Source: JAXMAR01 sp046350295 (GTDB lineage: Bacteria > Planctomycetota > Planctomycetia > Gemmatales > Gemmataceae). From it: 64,000 bases of DNA. A program made the position numbers and the translations under genes. This document shows, in pieces, positions 24,258 through 30,257 of the stretch (positions are counted from its first letter, which is position 1; every line of letters starts with the position of its first letter). The DNA lies in assembly GCA_046350295.1 (NCBI GenBank), contig JAXMAR010000037.1, forward strand, positions 1 through 64,000, read 5' to 3'. The notes beneath the pieces were generated by a model. The model had not been told where the DNA came from and did no database searches. It worked only from the letters and a program-made list of their open reading frames with translations.

Positions 24258-25709
24258 TCAGCTGCAAAAGAGTGGAAGCTCACTGACGCTTCCCGCGTGG
24301 CAGAATCGCGCTGACGCCGGCCAACGCCGCGCTCTTTCTGGCGGGCGCGTCGGCCTTGGGCCTTCAGCCCAGCGCCCTTTCCATGAAGCGGCGTAGCTTT
24401 TCCTCGTCCTTGATGCCCGGCTCGCTCTCGACGCCGCTCGCCACGTCGACGGCAAAGGGCCGCCCCCGCGCGATCGCCTCGGCGACGTTCTCCGCCGTGA
24501 GGCCGCCCGCGAGGAGGACGGGAACTCCAGGGTCGAAGCGGGCGAGCAGGTCCCAGGGGGCGGTCCGGCCCGTTCCGCCGTGCCGTCCGGCGACCTTCGC
24601 GCGTCCACTATCGGCGCGCCGAATCCGCAGCGAGGCGTAGCGGAACTCGCCAGAGTTCCGGGGCGCCAGACGGAAGTCTGGCGACTTCCGCTACAGCAGA
24701 TTCGCGTACGCCGATTTAGGACCGCCGACACCTCGGGCCCAACCTGCGGCACGATGGCGTCCAGGTCGGCCCGCGTCGCGACGGCGAACGCCGCCACGCG
24801 GCTCAAACATCGCCCGGGGGGTGGGGAGAGCGGCGCAGACGAAAAGTTTTCACGCCGAGGCGGCGCGGGGCCGGCTGCAAGTGAAGGCGGGGCGGGACTG
24901 TTGCGGCGCATCGGAGAAAGCAAGGTCGGTTTGCGTTTCAGAAACTGGGGCGTGGTGAAATGAAATGAAAGGCAAACGGGGATTAACCGCGCTCGTCCGA
25001 TCGCGTCCTTCATCTCGCCGCTCCCGCGGCTCCATCCCCACCAGCACGGCTTGCGCGACACGATGCTGTGGCCGATGTTCAACTCCTCCACGCCCGGAAT
25101 CCGGCACACCGCCGCGACATTCTCGTACGTCAGGCCGTGGCCCAGGTGGATGTGCAGGCCGTGGTTGCGGGCGTAATCGGCCGATTCGCGCAGCAGGCTC
25201 AGCTCGCGCTCCCGGTCGGCCGGCGTTCGCGCTTCGGAATAGCGTGCCGTCTGAATTTCCACCGCCTTGGCGCCAAGCGCCTTGGCGATCTCGATTTGCC
25301 GCATGTCCGGGTCGATGAAGAGGCTGACCGCGACGTTCTTCTCCTTCAGACACTTCATGGCCCGCGCCACCGTCTCCTGGTGCTTGACGACATCGAGGCC
25401 GCCCTCGGTCGTCAACTCCTGGCGCCGTTCGGGGACCAGCGTCGCCTCGTCGGGGCGCACGTCGCAGGCGATGGCGACCACCTCGTCGGCCACCGACATC
25501 TCCAGGTTCAGGCGATTCGTGACGACTTGCCGCAAGAGGCGGACGTCGCGCTCCTGAATATGGCGCCGGTCCTCGCGCAGATGAACGGTAATGCCGTCCG
25601 CCCCGCCGAGGAGCGCGAGGACGGCGGCGGCGACGGGATCGGGCTCGATGGTTCGCCGCGCCTGGCGGACGGTGGCGACGTGATCGATGTTAACGCCGAG
25701 ACGGATCAT
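24258..25709 (-). CDS. pdxJ: Pyridoxine 5'-phosphate synthase with damaged 3' end and read-through tail
   Basis: The first ~235 codons are a clear PdxJ, which condenses 1-deoxyxylulose 5-phosphate with 3-amino-1-hydroxyacetone phosphate to make pyridoxine 5'-phosphate: 'MIRLGVNIDHVATVRQARR', 'ADGITVHLREDRRHI', 'HLGHGLTYENV' and 'EELNIGHSIVSR'. After 'SIVSR' the frame is wrong for about 35 bases (25015-25052): the expected 'AVLVGME' occurs in another frame, and the original frame resumes at 'EMKDAIGRAR'. This fits insertions of 2 and 1 bases. The frame then lacks the normal stop and runs through a dispersed repeat and a trpF relic to 24258, giving 483 codons versus roughly 240 for the family. 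The product may still be active, as the active site lies before the damage, or these may be assembly errors. Confidence 0.8.
   Translation of the reverse strand: MIRLGVNIDHVATVRQARRTIEPDPVAAAVLALLGGADGITVHLREDRRHIQERDVRLLRQVVTNRLNLEMSVADEVVAIACDVRPDEATLVPERRQELTTEGGLDVVKHQETVARAMKCLKEKNVAVSLFIDPDMRQIEIAKALGAKAVEIQTARYSEARTPADRERELSLLRESADYARNHGLHIHLGHGLTYENVAAVCRIPGVEELNIGHSIVSRKPCWWGWSRGSGEMKDAIGRARLIPVCLSFHFTTPQFLKRKPTLLSPMRRNSPAPPSLAAGPAPPRRENFSSAPLSPPPGRCLSRVAAFAVATRADLDAIVPQVGPEVSAVLNRRTRICCSGSRQTSVWRPGTLASSATPRCGFGAPIVDARRSPDGTAERAGPPPGTCSPASTLEFPSSSRAASRRRTSPRRSRGGGPLPSTWRAASRASRASRTRKSYAASWKGRWAEGPRPTRPPERARRWPASARFCHAGSVSELPLFCS
24364..24805 (-). pseudogene. trpF: Relic of phosphoribosylanthranilate isomerase (trpF)
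   Basis: Two pieces of a TrpF barrel survive. The C-terminal piece, ending at the TGA at 24364-24366, reads 'AGRHGGTGRTAPWDLLARF', 'VPVLLAGGLTAENVAEAI' and 'VASGVESEPGIKDEEKLRRF', exactly the phosphate-binding end of TrpF. An upstream piece, in the frame that runs on from pdxJ, reads 'RVAAFAVATRADLDAIVPQVG', matching the middle of the enzyme. Between them is the double hairpin repeat at 24637-24694, and about 40 residues including the usual 'QLHGDE' region are gone. The N-terminal 'KICG' region is not found. The gene cannot make an active isomerase. Another trpF elsewhere would be expected if the organism makes tryptophan. Confidence 0.85.
24637..24694. repeat. Double hairpin repeat inserted in the trpF relic
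   Basis: GTAGCGGAACTCGCCAGAGT plus TCCG (24637-24660) faces CGGAAGTCTGGCGACTTCCG plus CTAC (24671-24694). Each unit is itself a perfect hairpin: GGAACTC-GCCA-GAGTTCC and GGAAGTC-TGGC-GACTTCC. The two units differ by paired C/G changes that keep each stem intact. The arrangement resembles a REP-type (BIME-like) pair. Confidence 0.8.
24931..24974. repeat. Dispersed repeat, copy 2 (TTGCGTTTCAG...GAAATGAAA)
   Basis: TTGCGTTTCAGAAACTGGGG, then CGTGGTGAAATGAAATGAAA. It shares its first 11 bases and its GAAATGAAA end with 7791-7831. It lies just past the conserved end of pdxJ and replaces the expected stop-codon region. Confidence 0.6.
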
Positions 25710-25794
25710 GAGAGGTATCCCTGAGGTTCGCGTTGCCGACCAGATGGAACGCGGACCAAGGTGGTGAGACTAGCGTGGCCGGCGAAGACCTCTA

Positions 25795-27525
25795 TCACCA
25801 GCGTTTTAGACGCTCTTCAATCTTGCGTTTCTCGAGCCGCTCGATTGGCATGAAACGGGGATCAGGCGGTGGCAAGAAGGGCAGGTCTTTGACGTCGCCG
25901 AACGGCGCCCCCGGCTTCTCCACCCCCATCCCTGGCATGCCCGGCATCACCTTCTCGAACCCAGGCGGCGGCGCCATCTTGACCTCCGGCGGCAAATCGA
26001 AGCCGTCTCCGGGGAGCCGAAGCGGCATTTTCTCGGCGCCGCCGCCGATCTCGAGCCGCACCACGCCGCTACCGTCGCGCGGCTGCACCGCGCGATGGAG
26101 CGACGGCATGTCGATGCGGTTGTCGATGAAGCGCACGGCGCCGTCCACGGTCGCCGCATAGAAGCCTTCGGTCGACGAGGCGCCGAGCTTGGGCAGGTCC
26201 CGGTCGCGCTGGTACGCCAGGTCGTCCGGCTTCGTCCACGGGACCGGTTCGCGGGCCTCGACCAGCAGAAACGTCGACGCTTCCGGGTCGAGCACGTCGC
26301 GGCGCGTCGTCTTGGAGTCGTCGGGGAAAAGCGTGTCCGGCCCGGTGAAGACCTGAAAGCGCGTCCGCGTCGTCGAATCCCCGTCATAGCGACTGCTCGA
26401 GGCGAAGACCGGCGGCATCCGCTCGATCAGCCGGCTGTTATGCGGGCTGTCCCACGGCTCGTCGAGGTGGAACTCCTTGTAGAGCTCGTTTTCGCCAAGG
26501 TAGGGCAGGATGTGGACGCGCCAGCTCAGCGTCGGCTGCCCCTTGTCGTTGCGGGGCCGGGCCTGCGGGAAGCGGTTCTTGTCGCGCTCGAACATCAGGA
26601 TCGCGTCGGCGATCTGGGCCATCTTTTCGCGCACCTGCCGCTCGTTGCTCGAATAATCGAGCTGCTTCTTGACGAGCCAGAGCGGGATGAGGCTCAGGTT
26701 GCCGACGAGGGCAAGGATGATGCCGGTGAGCGCCGTTCCCCGGCCCTCGAGCAGGCCGTGGCGGCGGCGGATGTCACGCAGTGCGAGCGTGCCCAGGATG
26801 AAGGCGGGGATGGCGCAGACCACGGGCACAATGAAGGTCGCTAGGCCGAACACCATGGCGCCGAGCGCTTTGCCGCTGGTCTCGGGATGATCCGGCTCCT
26901 CCAGCAGCAATTCGCGGGGCAGGCGTGGCGGACGGGGCAAGGGGCGCGGCGCGTCCCCCCAGGTCGCCGAGGACTCCATCCATGTGGGCGGAACGGGCAA
27001 GGCGGCGGGCAGTGTATCGGCCGGCTTCTCTTCGACCGTTTTGCCCGACACCGGCTCCGAGTGCGCGCCGGCGCTATCCCAGGCGGGGCGGGGGCCGGTT
27101 TGCTTGGGCGACGCTGACGTCGGTGGGTGAGGGGGATCGCGCCTCGGTTCCTTGTCCGGCTCGTCGGCGAAAAGTCGCACCGGCAGCGCCTGCGCCGCCG
27201 ACGCCCCTTCGATCAGGCCAGGGATAGCGACCATCGGCTCGTCGTTGGGCCGGACTTCCGTCTCGTCGAGAACCGCCAGAGCGGCGGGCAGATTGACTTC
27301 GGTCTCATCGAGAACCGGCAGCGCGGGCGGGATCGGCAGAGTCCGCGAATCCGAACGCGAATCGGACCGGGAATCGACCCGTCCCGGCAAGACTTCCGTC
27401 TTGAGGGAGTCGCCGCCGGGAGCCGTGATCGTCGCCCGGCACTGTGGACATTGCAGATCGCAGCCGGCGAACGCTTCGCTGATGCTGAACCGGTGGCCGC
27501 ACGCGACGCACGGGAAGTTGAGCAT
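25795..27525 (-). CDS. Zinc-ribbon, DUF4190-like membrane and DUF1559 domain protein
   Basis: 576 residues. The N-terminus is a zinc ribbon (C6-x2-C9 and C26-x2-C29, with an extra C22). A Pro/Glu-rich low-complexity linker with two 'LDETEV' units follows. Two hydrophobic helices at about 228-290 ('GAMVFGLATFIVPVVCAIPAF' and 'ALTGIILALVGNLSLIPLWLV') with 'GRGTALTGIIL' resemble DUF4190. The C-terminal part (about 320-540) is a DUF1559-type periplasmic domain: 'LSWRVHILPYLGENELYKEFHLDEPWDSPHN' in pieces, 'STFLLVEA' and 'AATVDGAVRFID'. This order, a cytosolic sensor-like ribbon, membrane hairpin and pseudopilin-like domain, is common in planctomycetes. Function unknown. Confidence 0.85.
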   Translation of the reverse strand: MLNFPCVACGHRFSISEAFAGCDLQCPQCRATITAPGGDSLKTEVLPGRVDSRSDSRSDSRTLPIPPALPVLDETEVNLPAALAVLDETEVRPNDEPMVAIPGLIEGASAAQALPVRLFADEPDKEPRRDPPHPPTSASPKQTGPRPAWDSAGAHSEPVSGKTVEEKPADTLPAALPVPPTWMESSATWGDAPRPLPRPPRLPRELLLEEPDHPETSGKALGAMVFGLATFIVPVVCAIPAFILGTLALRDIRRRHGLLEGRGTALTGIILALVGNLSLIPLWLVKKQLDYSSNERQVREKMAQIADAILMFERDKNRFPQARPRNDKGQPTLSWRVHILPYLGENELYKEFHLDEPWDSPHNSRLIERMPPVFASSSRYDGDSTTRTRFQVFTGPDTLFPDDSKTTRRDVLDPEASTFLLVEAREPVPWTKPDDLAYQRDRDLPKLGASSTEGFYAATVDGAVRFIDNRIDMPSLHRAVQPRDGSGVVRLEIGGGAEKMPLRLPGDGFDLPPEVKMAPPPGFEKVMPGMPGMGVEKPGAPFGDVKDLPFLPPPDPRFMPIERLEKRKIEERLKRW

Positions 27526-27622
27526 GACCGTCGGCCCCCTGAGAGTGGATGGAGCGTGCTCGTCCGTAGCAATTGTAACGCCGCCGCCGGACCGTGAATA
27601 GACTGAGAGCAGCCCTCTTTTC

Positions 27623-28207
27623 GTGGCCGAGCCTTACAAGACGATGGACGCCGCCTCCACCTACGAAACGCTGGCCGACGCCCACGAGCGCCGCAACGAG
27701 CCGCGCCCGCGCGACATCTTCCTCGCGCTGGCCGCCGACGCCCACGCGACGAGCGGCCGGCCCGGCGAGGCGGAAAGGGTGCGGCAAAAGCTGCTGCGCC
27801 ACAGCCCCTATCACCTGCTCAAGCCGTATACGAGCTTCACCGAGGCGCTTCACTCGCCGGACGTGAATGACTACCTCGGCGATCTGCGCCAGCAGTTTCC
27901 ACCCGACGTGGCCCTGCGTCTGCTCCACGACCTGACCGGGGGAACGGCCCCCACCGCGCCGGCGCTTCCCGGTTCCCCGACGCCCCTGCAGGCGCCGCGG
28001 CCGACGCCGTCCCAGCCGCGCCGCGCCGCCGTCAGCCCGTACGCGGCGACCGTCCCGTTGCCGCTCCCGGCTAGGCCGGAAGCGCCGACGCTGACGTGGG
28101 TTCCCGGACTGCTCGCGCTCATTGTCGTCCTGCTGGCGCTGGCGTGGGGGCTTTTCGTGTTTGTGGGACCGTTCTGGAGTGAATCCACGGTGTGTGGCAC
28201 GCCCTGA
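27623..28207 (+). CDS. Hypothetical protein with C-terminal membrane anchor
   Basis: About 194 residues from a GTG at 27623, or 187 from the ATG at 27644. Residues 10-95 are helical and acidic ('YETLADAHERRNEPRPRDIF', 'ALHSPDVNDYLGDLRQQFPPD'). A Pro/Ala-rich linker follows, and one transmembrane helix lies near 166-185 ('LLALIVVLLALAWGLFVFV'). The last four codons and the stop are contributed by the dispersed repeat at 28197-28271, so the natural end may have been altered. It is divergent from the zinc-ribbon/DUF1559 gene and may share its promoter region. The family is not recognised. Confidence 0.6.
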   Translation: MAEPYKTMDAASTYETLADAHERRNEPRPRDIFLALAADAHATSGRPGEAERVRQKLLRHSPYHLLKPYTSFTEALHSPDVNDYLGDLRQQFPPDVALRLLHDLTGGTAPTAPALPGSPTPLQAPRPTPSQPRRAAVSPYAATVPLPLPARPEAPTLTWVPGLLALIVVLLALAWGLFVFVGPFWSESTVCGTP

Positions 28208-28271
28208 GGCTTTGCAGGGCGTGCGTCACACGCGATCGGCCCCACGCCCTTCGCAAAGCCTCAGGGCGTGC
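28197..28271. repeat. Inverted repeat, CACGCCCTGAGGCTTTGC family
   Basis: GCACGCCCTGAGGCTTTGC (28197-28215) and its exact complement GCAAAGCCTCAGGGCGTGC (28253-28271) flank 37 bases that include two more partial copies (GCAGGGCGTGC and CCACGCCCTTCGC). It sits between convergent genes and supplies the stop codon of the upstream one. The sense of its core resembles the 'CCACGGCTTTGCGTGGGC' repeats near 41 kb. Confidence 0.8.
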
Positions 28272-28309
28272 ACACAGCCCCGCGGTCGCTCACCCGAACG
28301 TTGACGCTC

Positions 28310-28756
28310 CTAAGATTTGTCACTGATATCCGGCAATCCAAGCGCGGCCAGATAGTGCCGCTCCCGATCACGCATCTTCTTCGCGCCGGGCGCGGTCTTG
28401 TCGTCGTAGCCGCAAAGGTGCAACAGGCCGTGGATGACGTACAGCGCCAGCTCGGCCTGCACGTCGTGGCCGCGCTCGGCCGCTTCGCGCTGGGCGACCT
28501 CGGCGCCGATGACCAGCTCACCCGACAGCTTCTTCGCTTCCGGCCCGCTCAAGGGGAAGGAGAGGACGTCGGTCGGCTCGTCGTGATCGAGATACTTCTT
28601 GTTGAGGCGGTGGATCGTCGGATCGTCGACGAAAGCGAGGCTGATCTCGTAGTCCTTGACCTTCTCCCCTTCGAGGACGGCTCGCCCCGCCTCGCGCATC
28701 TTGCCGCGGTCGATCGCGACCATCTCCTGCGGCACGGCAACGGATATTTTCGCCAT
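28310..28756 (-). CDS. ybeY: Endoribonuclease YbeY (16S rRNA maturation factor)
   Basis: 148 residues from the ATG at 28756. YbeY is a metal-dependent endoribonuclease used in 16S rRNA 3'-end processing and ribosome quality control. Family landmarks are 'SLAFVDDPTIHRLNKKYLDH', 'PTDVLSFPL' and the metal-site helix 'IHGLLHLCGYDD'. H109 and H113 of the H-x3-H-x5-H motif are present, but the third ligand is Asp (D119) rather than His. Asp can bind zinc, and such variants exist as I recall, so activity is still likely. The upstream flank carries the GC-rich repeat at 28810-28891. Confidence 0.9.
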   Translation of the reverse strand: MAKISVAVPQEMVAIDRGKMREAGRAVLEGEKVKDYEISLAFVDDPTIHRLNKKYLDHDEPTDVLSFPLSGPEAKKLSGELVIGAEVAQREAAERGHDVQAELALYVIHGLLHLCGYDDKTAPGAKKMRDRERHYLAALGLPDISDKS

Positions 28757-28809
28757 GCGGGAATTGTATGCGTGCCGCTGCGAGGCGGGCGGCGAAGATG
28801 CGGAACCGC

Positions 28810-28891
28810 GTGGGGCAGGCCGCTGGCCTGCCAGTACAACCCGCGAGGCCGCTGGCCTGCCAGTGCCGGCAGGCGCGGCCGCCTGCCCCAC
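28810..28891. repeat. GTGGGGCAGGC inverted repeat with internal direct repeat
   Basis: GTGGGGCAGGC (28810-28820) is matched by GCCTGCCCCAC (28881-28891). Inside, GGCCGCTGGCCTGCCAGT occurs twice as a direct repeat (28818-28835, 28847-28864). The right end, GGCAGGCGCGGCCGCCTGCC, recurs with one base changed at 33229-33253. Confidence 0.75.
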
Positions 28892-28904
28892 GTTTGCACG
28901 AAAA

Positions 28905-29759
28905 CTAAACTGCCGCGGCGGCGGCGGCAGGCGCCCGTTCTTCGACGCCGACGCGGATGGCCGTCACGCTCGGCGTCTGCGCCAGCACCTCTTCGGCGAG
29001 GCTGCGGTAGTCCTCCGCTCCGTGGCACGTCGGCGCATACTCGAAGATCGACTTGCCGAAACTCGGGCACTCGGCCAGCTTGATATTCCGCCGGATTCGC
29101 GTGTCGAAGACCCGCGCCTTGTTCCAGGGCGCCGGCTTGCCGCGACTCTGCTGCAAATACTCCTCGAGGTCGCCTTGCACCTCCTGGGCGAGCTTCGTGT
29201 TCGACTCGTACATGCAGAGAATGATCCCGGTCACCTGCAAGTAGGGATTGATCCGCTTGCTCACGAGGGCGGTTGTCTCGAACAGCTTCCCCAGGCCGTG
29301 CAGCGCGAGAAAGTGAGGCTGCAAGGGGACGAAGACCTCGTTGGCGGCGACCAGGGCGTTGAGGGTCAGGACGCCGAGCGAGGGGGCGCAGTCCATCAGC
29401 ACGTAGTCGAACTTGCCCTCGTCCGCCTGGAGAAGATCGCGCAGGATGACTTCCCGGCCGACGACGCCGGTCAGCTCCACTTCGGCGGCGGCCAGGTTGA
29501 TGTCGGAGGCGACGATCCACAGATTGTCCCCCGCCGGCTTGCGAATCTCGGCGAGCGGCCGCGTGTCGATGAGAACGTCGTACATAGACGGGGACTTGCC
29601 GTCCGGTTCGATGCCGAGGTGGGTGGTGGCGTGGGCCTGGGGGTCGAGATCCAGAAGGCAGACGCGCTTGCCGGCGCGGGCGAGAGCGGCGGCGAGGTTG
29701 ACCGAGGTCGTGGTCTTGCCCACGCCCCCTTTCTGGTTGATGATCGCGATCCGGCGCAT
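28905..29759 (-). CDS. ParA/Soj-family Walker-type ATPase
   Basis: 284 residues from the ATG at 29759, preceded by GGAGGGG. The deviant Walker A motif 'KGGVGKTT' is at 10-17, with the signature first Lys. 'CLLDLDPQAHATTHLG' (A') and 'YVLMDCAPSLGVLTLNAL' (Walker B and switch) follow, and 'LHGLGKLFET' is typical of chromosomal Soj proteins. ParA ATPases bind DNA non-specifically when ATP-bound and segregate chromosomes or other cargo. No parB or parS site is seen nearby, so it may be an orphan that positions another cargo. It ends in an Ala-rich tail. Upstream is a short 5'-truncated gene remnant. Confidence 0.9.
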   Translation of the reverse strand: MRRIAIINQKGGVGKTTTSVNLAAALARAGKRVCLLDLDPQAHATTHLGIEPDGKSPSMYDVLIDTRPLAEIRKPAGDNLWIVASDINLAAAEVELTGVVGREVILRDLLQADEGKFDYVLMDCAPSLGVLTLNALVAANEVFVPLQPHFLALHGLGKLFETTALVSKRINPYLQVTGIILCMYESNTKLAQEVQGDLEEYLQQSRGKPAPWNKARVFDTRIRRNIKLAECPSFGKSIFEYAPTCHGAEDYRSLAEEVLAQTPSVTAIRVGVEERAPAAAAAAV

Positions 29760-29874
29760 GGCGTGTCCCCTCCGTGGGATGGAAACGGCGGGGATTATAC
29801 GCAAGCGGCGGAGAATGGGTCGAGGCGAGTTTCGTCGCGGCTTTTGCTCCGTTTTCTTTTGATGTGGTTCGGCG

Positions 29875-30240
29875 TTACTCCTTCGCCGCATTTTTCCCTG
29901 TCCCAAAAAAAGCTCGGACCTCCGCATCGTCTCGTAACGCAACAAGACTTTCGGCCGGGGGACGGCCGTGTCCCGGCTTCAGGTTCAGGTTGTCTCGCGT
30001 CAATTGCTTCACGCGCACTGGGCCGCCCGCCGTCGAAATCAAGATTAGCCGGCCCTGCGACAGGTCAAAATGCTCGTGGTTCACTGTCAGCGACGTTTCC
30101 CTGCCGTCCGTCGTGCGGCACTCAAGGTTGATCCCTTGCGTGTCGAGCCAATACCGCCAGTGTTCCTTCGGCCTGTCGATGAGGCGCTGAAACCCGTGGT
30201 GGCCTTCCAGACGAGGGTGTGCCTCGGACGGTCTAACAAA
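29875..30240 (-). pseudogene. 5'-truncated planctomycete hypothetical gene
   Basis: About 110 codons with real-protein character: 'RLIDRPKEHWRYWLDTQG', 'INLECRTTDGRETSLTVNHE', 'HFDLSQGRLILISTAGG', 'SLVALRDDAEVRAFFG'. I recognise it as the C-terminal half of an uncharacterised planctomycete protein whose N-terminal half normally carries a signal or membrane segment. No ATG, GTG or TTG occurs in frame just upstream, where the DNA belongs to the end of the ABC permease in another frame. The open frame further upstream is a GC-rich shadow. Translation from CTG cannot be excluded. Confidence 0.6.
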
Positions 30241-30257
30241 GGGTCCTGACAGCTTTT

